Counted from the stretch's first letter, positions 52,861 through 61,678 are shown. The stretch: 64,000 nt of DNA from JAEMQF01 sp963850525 (GCA_963850525.1 CAWKLQ010000001.1:558001-622000); one strand, 5' to 3'. Notes: generated by a model not told the origin, from the sequence alone. Numbers and translations are program-made.

Positions 52861-53532
52861 TCAGGTCGTGCGTGCCACGCCGAGTTCCGCATAAAGCCGC
52901 TCGACAAGCCCGCGCAGCTCCGTCACTTCGCGCTGCAGCATCGTCTGCTGCTGCTTGAGAGCGACGATCTCGCTGGTCGCGACGAAGTCTTGCGACTCCG
53001 CGCCGACGCTGGCCACACCGGGATCCACGGCGCCGCAAAGCTGGTGCATCCAGCGCTGCTCGCGCGCACCGGGCTGGCGCGCGAGCTTCACGACCAGCGG
53101 CCCGCCCTTGTCTTCCGGGCGCGCCGCCAACTCGTCGAGAAACCCCTCCACCGCCGACAGATCCGCGAAGCGGTGCAGCCGCTCGCAGTTGATGCGCAGC
53201 TCCGACACGGTTTGCGGCCCACGCAGCAACAGCGCCGCGAGCAAGGCGACCGACTGCGACGGCAAGCCCAGCGCGCGCCCCATGTTGTGTTCGTAGCGCG
53301 TGACGCGCGATCCGCTCGACTCGAACGCCAGGCTCAGGCCTTTCAGCGAATCGACGGCCATCTGCACTTCGGCCTCCAGCGCGGTGATCACCGGGTCGCG
53401 CGCCGTCTTCTGGTTGCAGCCGAGCGTCAACGAGTTCAGCGACAGCGGGTAGCTGTCGGGCACGGTGTGCGCCTTTTCGATCAGCACGCCGAGCACGCGG
53501 GCTTCGAGCGGCGAGAGGCTGCGCAGGCTCAT
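52861..53532 (-). CDS. yceH: YceH-family (DUF480) protein
   Basis: 223 residues. LSPLEARVLGVLIEKAHTVPDSYPLS (residues 5-30) and LTLGCNQKTARDPV are the DUF480 signature, a tandem winged-helix protein. C-terminal heptads (ATSEIVALKQQQTMLQREVTELRGLVERL) form a coiled coil. Function uncertain; UPF0502 proteins have been linked to motility or stress, not established. It ends the collinear run with only 1 nt from the upstream gene, so it may be cotranscribed with the PspA-AAA module. Confidence 0.88.
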   Translation of the reverse strand: MSLRSLSPLEARVLGVLIEKAHTVPDSYPLSLNSLTLGCNQKTARDPVITALEAEVQMAVDSLKGLSLAFESSGSRVTRYEHNMGRALGLPSQSVALLAALLLRGPQTVSELRINCERLHRFADLSAVEGFLDELAARPEDKGGPLVVKLARQPGAREQRWMHQLCGAVDPGVASVGAESQDFVATSEIVALKQQQTMLQREVTELRGLVERLYAELGVARTT

Positions 53533-53533
53533 C

Positions 53534-54367
53534 TCAGATGCCGCGGATCTTGAAGAACAGATCGTGGTTCCGGTCGAACGCGCGAAACCCCGCGACGAGT
53601 GCATGCATCGCAAGGCTTGTCGACTCCGGGGCGATGTAGCGCAGCGCGTGACGCGCGCCTTGCGCGGCATGATCGAAGTGGTCCGCTTCGACGCCGCCGC
53701 CGTGTCCGCTGTGCACACCCACCCAGGCATAACAGCGGTGCTCGGCGCCAGCCAACTTCACGGTCGAGCGCATCAGGTGTTGCACCAGGTCGCCGCGCTG
53801 GGCGCGCAGGTACTCGTCGATGAGCGAGAACTCGCGGTCGGCGAGCAGCTCTGAGCCCAGATGAAACCCCATCGCAAAGAACGCCTGCGCCAAAACGCCC
53901 GGGTCGGCGCAGGTCCGCCCCGTGTAGCCGGCCAGCACGCCCGCGTTCACCGCGCGAAGCTCGGGCGGCTCGTCTTCATTCAGTGCTTCGCTGCTCAGCC
54001 CGAAGAAGCCTTGCATGCAGATCAGCGAAGCCTGCGCCATGCAGCGGTGCGAATCGCGCAGCGGGTTGATGTGATCGTCGTACTCGTCGCGCGCCGCGTC
54101 GAAGAAAAAGCCCGCGACATAGTTGCTGCGGTCCGCGACGGCGCGCGGGAATCCGGGCTCCTGAAACAACTCGCGCTGGTTTCCCACCATGGCCGTCAAC
54201 GCCGAGACACCGTTGGCGAAGCAGCCGTTCCACGAAGCGTAGTCAACAAAGAAGCGCAGCACATCGTTGCCGCTCACCAACAGCGAAAGCCGCTTTCGCA
54301 CTCGTTCTTCGACCGACCCGAAATCCACCAGTGTGCGAAAGAACGCGGCGTCCAACGTGGTGTCCAT
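53534..54367 (-). CDS. Conserved protein of unknown function, possible haem-oxygenase-like (HDO) fold
   Basis: 277 residues, mainly helical. I do not recognise a named family. It is rich in potential metal ligands in helices: FHLGSELLADREFSLIDEYL, AWVGVHSGHGGGVEADHFDHA (GHGGGVEADHFDH, about residues 225-237). His/Glu/Asp spacing of this sort occurs in iron-containing haem-oxygenase-like enzymes, a weak resemblance only. It lies 23 nt after the TerB-like gene in the PspA-AAA module and 1 nt before yceH. Start at 54367 by family-like N-terminus; no strong RBS. Confidence 0.45.
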   Translation of the reverse strand: MDTTLDAAFFRTLVDFGSVEERVRKRLSLLVSGNDVLRFFVDYASWNGCFANGVSALTAMVGNQRELFQEPGFPRAVADRSNYVAGFFFDAARDEYDDHINPLRDSHRCMAQASLICMQGFFGLSSEALNEDEPPELRAVNAGVLAGYTGRTCADPGVLAQAFFAMGFHLGSELLADREFSLIDEYLRAQRGDLVQHLMRSTVKLAGAEHRCYAWVGVHSGHGGGVEADHFDHAAQGARHALRYIAPESTSLAMHALVAGFRAFDRNHDLFFKIRGI

Positions 54368-54390
54368 GGCGCGATCTCGAGAGCGCTGAA

Positions 54391-54834
54391 TCAAAGCGTC
54401 TTCGCCAGCGCCGCCACCGACTCCGCATCCGGCAAACGCGCCAGCGAGCCAATGAGCGAGTCTTTCACCTGCAGATGCAGTTCGCCCAATCGCGCGGGAG
54501 CAATGGACAGTCGACCCGCCATCTGTGCCACGTGGCTGCGTTCGGCCTCGCTGAACTTGCCGTCGGCATAACCTGCCATCAGGCACATGAGTACCAACTG
54601 TTCGGCGAAGCCGACGTCGCCACGCAAGGCCTCGAGTTGCTTGACGCCCTTGTCGGCCGCCGCCGCCACCTTGTCGTAAGCGGGCATGCCGGAGAGGCGC
54701 TGCTCCTCATAGAACGCGCGAATCAAGGCCTCCTCCTTGGGGTGCACGCCGTCGACACGTGCGGTCGACAACATGCTCTCGACCAAGGCAAGCAACTGCT
54801 CGTTTGAGAACGCTTGGGATTGAGGTGCACTCAC
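54391..54834 (-). CDS. TerB-like (tellurite resistance/DjlA N-domain) protein
   Basis: 147 residues, all helical. VDGVHPKEEALIRAFY and YADGKFSEAERSHVAQMA are the two DG-x-x-x-x-E metal-binding turns of the TerB fold. GTG start with AAGGAGA 7 nt upstream. TerB domains sit in membrane-stress and chemical-stress systems and are often encoded beside PspA-like or TerD-like proteins. Position between the AAA+ ATPase gene and the unknown metal-rich gene supports a role as a metal-sensing or scaffold subunit; this is inferred. Confidence 0.82.
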   Translation of the reverse strand: MSAPQSQAFSNEQLLALVESMLSTARVDGVHPKEEALIRAFYEEQRLSGMPAYDKVAAAADKGVKQLEALRGDVGFAEQLVLMCLMAGYADGKFSEAERSHVAQMAGRLSIAPARLGELHLQVKDSLIGSLARLPDAESVAALAKTL

Positions 54835-54863
54835 GGGTTTTCTCCTTCAAGTGGGCAGGTGGA

Positions 54864-56675
54864 TCAGCGCGCCAGCGCAGCCTTGCGCGCCTGCTGCAGG
54901 CGGGATTGAATTTCCTTGATCGACAGCTGTTTGAAGCGCTCGGGCAGGAGCGAGCGGCGCGAGGTCTCCGAAACCGCGAGCAGCTCCATGAACTCGATCA
55001 TCTCGCTCTCCTGCGGCGGCATGAAGTCTTGTTTTGCGAGCGTCAGCGCGGCGATCAGCGTCAGGGCCGGGTCGCGCTGCTGGAACTCCAGACCCAGCAG
55101 GGTCATGGCCTCGAGGTCGGCGTTGGAATAGCCGCCAAGATCGGCGCACAGCGCGGCCAGCTCAGCCGAATCGGCCGCCACGGTGTCGCCATGGCGGCGC
55201 AGCACGGCGCCCACCACGGCGGCGCGGTCGGCGGCGGATTCGCAGTAGAAGAACGGAATCTTGCGGTCCATGCGGCCCGGGCGCTTGATGTCGGTGTCCA
55301 GCTTGTCGGGCCGATTCGTCAGCATGATGAACAGCACCGCGCCGCGATTGTCGGTATCGGACATGAACTCCTTGAGGCGTGCGATCACGCGCGAGCTGGT
55401 GCCCTCGTCGCCGCCTTCGCCGCCGCTGTTGCCGAAGCTTCGGTCACCCTCGTCGATGAGCACCGCGATCGGCCCCATCGCCTTGACGGTGGCCAGCACG
55501 CGCTCGAGGTTCTTCTCCGTGGAGCCGACCCATTTCGAGCGAAAGTTCTTCAGCGCCACCGCCGACAAGCCGGCGTCTTTCAGGAACGCCTTGATCACGA
55601 AAGTCTTGCCCGCGCCCATCGGGCCGACGGCCAGCAAGCCCATCGGCGTGAGCTTGCTGTCGCCCGCGCGCAGGCTGCGCGCGATTTCCGCCAGTTCGCC
55701 CGTGATGTGCTGGGCGCCGCCCACCGCCGCCAGCCCATGTTTGGGCTCGACGAACTCGATCAGGCCGGCACACTCCTTTTCGATCAATTCGCGCTTGCGC
55801 GCCTGAATCAGGCGCAGCACATCGTCATCCGGGTCGCTAGACGGCACGGCCTTCGTGGGTTCGACGAGTTTCACGATCTCGTCGGCCGTCATGCCGGCGG
55901 TGATGCCGGCGAATCGCTTCGCGCGCTCCTGAGCGTCGGGCGCGCCGCTGAGCAATTGCGCGATCAGCTTTTCGCGTTCGGCCTCCGTCATCGAACTGTC
56001 GCCGGAGGCGCGCATCAGGCTCTCGATCTGCACTGCGCGCAGGCCTGCCATGCGCTCGGCGTAGAGGCGCAACTGTTTGTCGGTCAGTTGCGGACTGAGG
56101 TGGCGCACCACGTTGCGGCGCGCCTCGAGATCGGGCATCGGGATCTCGACCGCCGCGACCTTGGGGTTCGACAGCAAGCCCTGGTTCAAGGAGCCCAGTG
56201 TCTCGACAATGATGAACGTGATGTTGTCGGTGGCATTGAGTTTGCGATCGAGTGACCAGCGGTGAAACAGCGTGGCGACTTTGCGATCTTCCGACGAGAC
56301 GAAGGCCGAGTCTTCGCTGGGCATCAATGTGTCGGCATACGGCACGATCACCGCCGTGCCGTGGCTGGCGCTCAGATGCCGTTCCAGACTGTGCAGCTTT
56401 TGCATCAGGTCGCCGCCCTGGTCGAGTGCGACCTTGCCCTTCAGGCATTGCACGCCGAACTCGCTCGACACCTCGACGACCGTGCTCTTGGTCTGCTCCA
56501 CCAGAACGTTGCTCAGGAACGAATGGAGATCCTGGAACTGCCCGTCGTGCAAGAAGACGTCGAACACATTGCGGTACAGCACGAAAGTCGACGCCTCGCC
56601 GGCGAGATACTTCTCGCGGACCCGCGCCGCCCAGCGCGGCAAGTCGGACATGGGCTTGGGCGCGGACGTGGGCAT
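54864..56675 (-). CDS. AAA+ ATPase of the PspA module
   Basis: 603 residues. N-terminal half (about 25-290) looks like a degenerate ATPase-type domain without a Walker A, similar in layout to Ycf46-like AAA proteins of cyanobacteria (EIPMPDLEARRNVVRHL). The C-terminal AAA+ domain has Walker A GPMGAGKT (351-358), Walker B VLIDEGD (405-411), sensor 1 MLTNRPDKLD (451-460), and arginine finger RPGRMDRK (465-472). It sits 17 nt downstream of the PspA gene. By analogy with Vps4 and ESCRT-III it may disassemble PspA polymers; not shown. Confidence 0.85.
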   Translation of the reverse strand: MPTSAPKPMSDLPRWAARVREKYLAGEASTFVLYRNVFDVFLHDGQFQDLHSFLSNVLVEQTKSTVVEVSSEFGVQCLKGKVALDQGGDLMQKLHSLERHLSASHGTAVIVPYADTLMPSEDSAFVSSEDRKVATLFHRWSLDRKLNATDNITFIIVETLGSLNQGLLSNPKVAAVEIPMPDLEARRNVVRHLSPQLTDKQLRLYAERMAGLRAVQIESLMRASGDSSMTEAEREKLIAQLLSGAPDAQERAKRFAGITAGMTADEIVKLVEPTKAVPSSDPDDDVLRLIQARKRELIEKECAGLIEFVEPKHGLAAVGGAQHITGELAEIARSLRAGDSKLTPMGLLAVGPMGAGKTFVIKAFLKDAGLSAVALKNFRSKWVGSTEKNLERVLATVKAMGPIAVLIDEGDRSFGNSGGEGGDEGTSSRVIARLKEFMSDTDNRGAVLFIMLTNRPDKLDTDIKRPGRMDRKIPFFYCESAADRAAVVGAVLRRHGDTVAADSAELAALCADLGGYSNADLEAMTLLGLEFQQRDPALTLIAALTLAKQDFMPPQESEMIEFMELLAVSETSRRSLLPERFKQLSIKEIQSRLQQARKAALAR

Positions 56676-56692
56676 TGACTCAGCCTCTCCGA

Positions 56693-57400
56693 TCAGAGGC
56701 TCTTGCCGCCGGTGGACTCGGCCGCGCGCGCCTTCTTCATCTGCTCGAGCTGGGCGCGCGCCGTCACCGTGCCGGCGCTCTGGCTCAGGCCTTGCAGGCG
56801 CACGTCCAGGTCGGACTGGCGCAGCTCGGCGCCGAGCTTGGCTTCCGCGACGCGGCCCTTGATGTGTTCGCGCACGCCGGACAAGGCCTGCACCTCGGCG
56901 TCGATCGACAAGCCGTCCAGCGACTCCTGAATCTTCAGCCTCGCCTCGGCGCTCTGGAACTTGGCGAGCATGCGGTCCTTCTCGGCCTTCAGCTTGTCGA
57001 TTTCGCTCTTGATCTGCAGCAGGCTGTTCTTCGCCTCTTCGGCATCCTTGTCGGCCTCGGCGAAGTCGGCGGTCAGCGCCCGAATGTCTTCGTCAAGCGC
57101 GTTTTTCTTCTGAATGAGCACCAGCGCCAGGTCGTCCTGATTGGTTGCCAGCGCCGCATTCAGTTGCGCGCTCACCTTTTCCAGCTCGGTCCTGGCGCTC
57201 TCGAGGCGCGACTCGATCTCGAGGCGCCGCGCGATGATGCGACCCGACGCCTGCTTGAGTTTGGTGTACTTCTCCGTCATCGACGCGATCGAGTTCTGGT
57301 ACGCGATCTCGGGATGCGATTTTTCGATGTCGGTCACCCACAGCGCCACGAACCCGGTCCACAGGTTCCACAGGCGGCTCACGATTGCGTTGCTGGCCAT
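56693..57400 (-). CDS. PspA/IM30-family membrane-remodelling protein
   Basis: 235 residues, almost wholly helical and coiled coil. The N-terminal amphipathic helix (IVSRLWNLWTGFVALWVTDI, residues 6-25) and hairpin heptads (about 35-190) follow PspA/Vipp1, members of the ESCRT-III superfamily that polymerise on membranes. The C-terminus (about 200-235) is Gln/Lys-rich and flexible, a possible contact for the AAA+ ATPase encoded next. pspF, pspB and pspC genes are absent. Start at 57400, chosen by alignment to the amphipathic helix; weak RBS. Confidence 0.85.
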   Translation of the reverse strand: MASNAIVSRLWNLWTGFVALWVTDIEKSHPEIAYQNSIASMTEKYTKLKQASGRIIARRLEIESRLESARTELEKVSAQLNAALATNQDDLALVLIQKKNALDEDIRALTADFAEADKDAEEAKNSLLQIKSEIDKLKAEKDRMLAKFQSAEARLKIQESLDGLSIDAEVQALSGVREHIKGRVAEAKLGAELRQSDLDVRLQGLSQSAGTVTARAQLEQMKKARAAESTGGKSL

Positions 57401-57469
57401 GACTGTTCGCTCACTTTCTTTGGCTGGTAGGTTTGGCTGAAGGACACCAGGCGCCAAAGCGCCAGCGGA

Positions 57470-58345
57470 TTATTCTCGTTGACCCACAGTGCGCCGCCCC
57501 GGCCCCGCCGCGACGGACTGCGCACTTCGAGGCGCCTCGAACTCCGTGCGCACGGGGCCCAGCGCATGCTCCATGTCCAGCGCGGCTTCTTCGGCCAGGC
57601 GCAGCTTGGACACCGATTCCTCGAGCAACTGGCTCAGATTTCCTGCCTGCGGCGAGCTCATCACCATCTGGAACACCTCTTCCATGCGCACCGGCATCGA
57701 CACCAGCGAGGCTTCGAGCGCGCTGCGCCGCGCGCCCATGCGCTGGTGCCTGGCAATCGCTTCTTCATAGTCGGCCTTGGCTTGCTGGAGTTGCTGTTCG
57801 TCATCGCGGCTCAGGCCCTTGCCCGCGAGCCGATTCTCCACCTCGCGCAGCTTGCGCGTCACCACCGCGACCGGGTCGCCCTTGTCCGCATCACGCGCCA
57901 CCGCGTCGCTCAGGCACATGCGCACGTAGTCCACCGTCAATTCGTCAAGCTGCTCGACCTCGCGCTCCGTCAACGCCGTGCTGCGGTCGCTCGCGGTCCG
58001 GTAAAGGGACGCGACACGCTCGCACATCTGCGCGTAGCTGCGCAGGTGTGCGGAGCCGCCGTGAGCGTCGATCTCCTGCAGCAGGCGTGCGCGCCGCGCT
58101 TCGCGCCCGGCCCGCCGATCCGCCTTGTCCACTGCCGCCTGAAACGTGGGCAAGCCGGGCACGAACACCAGCCCGACCAGTTGAATCGCCGCCAGCGCCA
58201 GCAGCCCCAGGCCCAGGCCGGCGCCGCCCCAAGGCAGCGACAACAGCACCGACGCGCCCAGCACGCCCAGCGCCACGGCCTTGTTGGCCGGGTGCTTGAG
58301 AAACGCCCACCAGTAGGGGGTGCGCTCGGGGCTTGGCAAGTTCAC
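57470..58345 (-). CDS. Two-TM coiled-coil membrane protein of the PspA module
   Basis: 291 residues from a GTG overlapping the ABC ATPase stop (GTGA). Two closely spaced TM helices (about residues 22-65: AVALGVLGASVLLSLPW and LGLLALAAIQLVGLVFVPG), then a cytoplasmic alpha-helical part (about 75-290) with heptad character (RKLREVENRLAGKGLSRDDEQQLQQAKADYEEAIARHQ in part). I do not recognise a named family. It lies between the ABC genes and the PspA gene (69-nt gap), so it may be the membrane anchor that brings PspA to the transporter. Inferred from position only. Confidence 0.65.
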   Translation of the reverse strand: MNLPSPERTPYWWAFLKHPANKAVALGVLGASVLLSLPWGGAGLGLGLLALAAIQLVGLVFVPGLPTFQAAVDKADRRAGREARRARLLQEIDAHGGSAHLRSYAQMCERVASLYRTASDRSTALTEREVEQLDELTVDYVRMCLSDAVARDADKGDPVAVVTRKLREVENRLAGKGLSRDDEQQLQQAKADYEEAIARHQRMGARRSALEASLVSMPVRMEEVFQMVMSSPQAGNLSQLLEESVSKLRLAEEAALDMEHALGPVRTEFEAPRSAQSVAAGPGRRTVGQRE

Positions 58346-59163
58346 ACGCTGACCCGCACATTGCCGCGGCTGCCCGAGGCACGCAAATGGTTCACTACAC
58401 GCTCGTGCAGCAGACGCACCTCCGCGCTCATCAGCCAGTCGCGGCTGCGCGGCTGCAGCTCGCTGAGGGCAAAGTCGTCGATGATTCGCGCCGGCTGGGT
58501 GGAGAGCACGATCACCCGGTCTCCGAGCAACAACGCTTCGGTCACGTCGTGGGTCACGAACACGATGGCGCACGGGTGCGCCGCGTGCAGCCGGCTGAGC
58601 AGTGCCTGCATGTTGGAACGGGTCTGCGCATCGAGCGCGCCGAACGGCTCGTCCATCAGCAACACGCGCGGCCGCAGCACCAGGGCACGGGCGAGCGCCA
58701 CGCGCTGGTTCTGGCCACCCGACAACTGCGAGGGATATTGATCGCGCTTGGCCGCCAGCTCCACCTCGTCCAAGATGCGGTCGACGCGCTCCGCCGCCTC
58801 CTTGGCCGAGACGCGGCGCCTCCATTCGGCGAACGTGAAGGGGTACATCACGTTCTCGCGCACCGTGAGGTCGGGCCGGTTCGCGTAAGTCTGGAACACC
58901 ATCACGGCGTCCGGGTGCGGGCCGGTGCAAGGCTTGCCGTCGATCTCGATGCGCCCCGATGTCGGCGTGGTCACGTTCCAGGGCCGCACCCCGCCCAGCA
59001 TGCGCAGCAGTGTCGACTTGCCGCAACCCGAAGGGCCGAGCAGCATGTTGATGGCCGGCCGCTCGAACTTGACGCTCACCTTGTCCAGAACACGCAGCGT
59101 CGATCCGTCGGGCTGGGCGTATTCCTGCACGATCTCGGTCGCGGAAATCAGCGGTGCCGTCAC
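58342..59163 (-). CDS. ABC transporter ATP-binding protein, taurine/nitrate type
   Basis: 273 residues from a GTG overlapping the permease stop (GTGA). Walker A LLGPSGCGKSTLLRML, Q-loop VFQTYANRPDL, signature QLSGGQNQRVALARAL, Walker B RVLLMDEPFGALDA, H-loop VFVTHDVTEA. The sequence groups with TauB/SsuB/NrtD-like ATPases. Energises the adjacent permease. Translational coupling to both neighbours suggests equal stoichiometry. No sulphur or nitrogen assimilation genes are nearby, so nutrient uptake is not obvious from context. Confidence 0.92.
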   Translation of the reverse strand: MTAPLISATEIVQEYAQPDGSTLRVLDKVSVKFERPAINMLLGPSGCGKSTLLRMLGGVRPWNVTTPTSGRIEIDGKPCTGPHPDAVMVFQTYANRPDLTVRENVMYPFTFAEWRRRVSAKEAAERVDRILDEVELAAKRDQYPSQLSGGQNQRVALARALVLRPRVLLMDEPFGALDAQTRSNMQALLSRLHAAHPCAIVFVTHDVTEALLLGDRVIVLSTQPARIIDDFALSELQPRSRDWLMSAEVRLLHERVVNHLRASGSRGNVRVSV

Positions 59164-59954
59164 GCCTTGGTCTCCCAGCGGAAGAAACGCTTCTTCATCC
59201 CCATCAGGCTCTGGTAGGTGAGCAAGGCCACGCCGATGATGACGATGATCCCGGCGAACACCTGGTCCATCGCGCTCAGGCGCCGAGCGTTGGCGATCAA
59301 CTGGCCCAGCCCCTCTTGGGCGTTCACATACTCCGCCACGGTGATGTAGGTCCAACTGACCGACACGCCCACGATCACCGCGTCCATGATGCGCGGCATC
59401 GCCAGCGGCACCAGCACCTTGGTGATGCACTCCCACGGCGTGGCGCCGATGTCCTTGGCGGCGATCAGGTACTCCTCGGGCACGGCGCGCACGGCGTCGC
59501 GCACCAGCGGCGTCAGGTAGACGATCGAGCCGACGAAAAGAAAGGCGATCTTCATGAACTCGCCGATCCCGAACCACATCACCATGATCGGCAGCAGCGC
59601 GGCAACCGGGGCCGAGCGGAATGGGTCGATCAGCGGCGAGAACACCGCATTGAGCTTGGGCGATGCGCCCATCAACACGCCCAGCGGAATGCCCACCAGC
59701 ATCACGAGCAAGGACGCGGTGGCCACGCGCCCCACCGACCATGCGGTGGCCAGGGCCAGCGCGCTCTTGCCTTCGTACCACGCCAGATAAACCATCGCTT
59801 CGGCGACGGACAGCGGCGAGGGCAACTGGTTCTTGCTGAGCAAGCCGGACGCCGCCAGCGCCGCCCAGAACACGATGACGGCGGCGACGCTGCCCGCGCC
59901 GATCAGCCGCTGGCGCGCCGGCTCCAGCGTTCGGTAAGGATTCCAGAAGTCCAT
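59160..59954 (-). CDS. ABC transporter permease, taurine/nitrate type
   Basis: 264 residues, six predicted TM helices. The EAA loop is EYLIAAKDIGATPWECITKVLVP (about residues 160-182, in pieces), the contact for the ATPase. Homologous to TauC/SsuC/NrtB. Start at 59954 (MDFWNPYRTLEPARQR) was chosen by family length; an upstream extension to 59999 overlaps the solute-binding protein gene. 25 nt downstream of the solute-binding protein gene, and overlapping the ATPase by 4 nt. Confidence 0.9.
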   Translation of the reverse strand: MDFWNPYRTLEPARQRLIGAGSVAAVIVFWAALAASGLLSKNQLPSPLSVAEAMVYLAWYEGKSALALATAWSVGRVATASLLVMLVGIPLGVLMGASPKLNAVFSPLIDPFRSAPVAALLPIMVMWFGIGEFMKIAFLFVGSIVYLTPLVRDAVRAVPEEYLIAAKDIGATPWECITKVLVPLAMPRIMDAVIVGVSVSWTYITVAEYVNAQEGLGQLIANARRLSAMDQVFAGIIVIIGVALLTYQSLMGMKKRFFRWETKA

Positions 59955-59979
59955 CTCGAACGGGCTTGGCGCCGGAGGA

Positions 59980-61665
59980 CTAGCGCGCGAACACGGCAAG
60001 CCGGGTCGACCGATTCAGCGCACGACATTCGTCGAGCGTCATGTCGGCCGAGCCCGGGTTGCCCTCGTTGCACAGCGGTCGCGACGAGCCGAAGCCGCTG
60101 ACGCGCAGACGTGCCCGCGGTATTTCCCACTGCTTTTCCAGGTAGTCGGCCACGGCGCGCGCACGCAGTTGCGAAAGCGCCTGGTTGGCCGCCGCCGAGC
60201 CCACCGAGTCGGTGTTGCCGCTGAGCTCGAAGTAGGCGCTGCCGTTGTTCTCGATGAACGGCACCATGTCCTTGTCGATGACTTGCTGGGCACGCTTGGA
60301 CAGTTCGGCCGAGCCCGACGCGAAGCCCACCGAGACCGGTTTCGTGACCGCCGCGGGCGCGGCCATGGCAGTCGCACGGCCTTGGTCGGAGAAGGTCTGA
60401 GTGGGTTTCGCAGCCGCCTCCTGCGCCTTCACGTTGCGCTGCAGTGCGGACTTGATGAAGCGATAGTCGTAGCTGTCTTGCGGCGCGATCACCGGCGATT
60501 TCGGATTCGCCAGCGAACCCGCCGCACGGTAGATTTCGTCAAAGCGCGCATAAACGCGCTCGTAGTGGTTCACGCCACCTACCAAGCCGAGGATGCGCGC
60601 ATTGTCGGCCAGGTCGGTCCAGACCAGGTTGCCGAACAACCCCTTCACGAAGGGCTTGCCTTCCTTGCCCGCCAGCAGCTTGAAATACTCCTTGGTCGCG
60701 ATCAGCGCCTCCACAGCCTGATCGGGGTTGGCGCGCGCCGCGGTCGTGCCTTCGAGCCAGCCATCGTGAAACTTCTGAAAGGCGTCTTCGTTTTCGGTCT
60801 TCGCGAGTTCGCGCTGGTCGCAGACGATCACGTCGTAGATCAGGTTCGTCGCCGTTTTCGTCGAGTAGATGATCCGCGAGCCTTTGACTTCGCGCAGCGC
60901 GAGCGACAAATCCGGGTCCCACAGCACGGCGGCCTTGACACTGCCCGCCACGAACGCCGCCCTCACGCCCGCGGTGCCCTCCTCAGCCTTGATGAACACC
61001 GTCTTCACCTGCTTCTTGGCGCGTGCCGTCAGCGATGAATTCTCGATCGCATCGATCAACATGCCGTGCGACGGCGTGTACTGGAGCAACGCGACGTCTT
61101 TGCTGGCAAGATCCTCAATCTTCTGCACCCCGGCCTCGCTCACGATCACCGCGTCGGCGCCCTGCGTGTTGTCGACGATCAGCATCGCCCGTGCGTCGTG
61201 CCCGGAGTTGCGCAGGTTCGGTTGCTCCTGCGCCCAGAAGTCCGAGGTTCGCCATGCGCATTGCGCGGCCTTCGACTCGAACAGCGTCGTCAATGTCGGA
61301 ATGTCGTCGTTAATGACGAACTCGACGTTGACGCCGAGCTTGGCGTAGATGGAGCCCGGCTGCGTCTTCAGATTGTTGCCGTTGGCCACGAGTGCCGGCG
61401 CATAGCCGTGAAAGCTGACCAGGCTCACGCGCAAGGGGTTGGCTGCGCTGCCCAGGCGCCCGGCCGCCGCGCTGGAGGGCTTTGCCGCCACGGCAGGCTT
61501 CGCCGGCTCGCCGGGCGTGGCCTGAACCGCGACAACCGATGGTTTGTCGACCTGACGTTCGAGCCACATGTCCTTCAGGAAGAAGTTCCAGGCGACCGAC
61601 GCCAACGCTGCCAGGCCGATCAAGACGATCAGCACTTTGGTCAAAGGACCGGGTCCGTATTTCAT
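59980..61665 (-). CDS. Membrane-anchored solute-binding protein fused to an OmpA-like domain
   Basis: 561 residues. An N-terminal TM (about 10-30) without a cleavage site, a Pro/Ala-rich linker, a periplasmic binding domain of the NMT1/SsuA type (about 76-395, starting RVSLVSFHGYAPALVANG), and a C-terminal OmpA peptidoglycan-binding domain (about 440-558; ELSGNTDSVGSAAANQALSQLRARAV with the Asp and Arg that bind diaminopimelate). The protein would be tied to the inner membrane and to peptidoglycan at once, an unusual substrate-binding protein. Possible role: envelope tension or spacing sensor. 13 nt after the coiled-coil gene. Confidence 0.85.
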   Translation of the reverse strand: MKYGPGPLTKVLIVLIGLAALASVAWNFFLKDMWLERQVDKPSVVAVQATPGEPAKPAVAAKPSSAAAGRLGSAANPLRVSLVSFHGYAPALVANGNNLKTQPGSIYAKLGVNVEFVINDDIPTLTTLFESKAAQCAWRTSDFWAQEQPNLRNSGHDARAMLIVDNTQGADAVIVSEAGVQKIEDLASKDVALLQYTPSHGMLIDAIENSSLTARAKKQVKTVFIKAEEGTAGVRAAFVAGSVKAAVLWDPDLSLALREVKGSRIIYSTKTATNLIYDVIVCDQRELAKTENEDAFQKFHDGWLEGTTAARANPDQAVEALIATKEYFKLLAGKEGKPFVKGLFGNLVWTDLADNARILGLVGGVNHYERVYARFDEIYRAAGSLANPKSPVIAPQDSYDYRFIKSALQRNVKAQEAAAKPTQTFSDQGRATAMAAPAAVTKPVSVGFASGSAELSKRAQQVIDKDMVPFIENNGSAYFELSGNTDSVGSAAANQALSQLRARAVADYLEKQWEIPRARLRVSGFGSSRPLCNEGNPGSADMTLDECRALNRSTRLAVFAR

Positions 61666-61678
61666 TGCCTTGCCTTTC

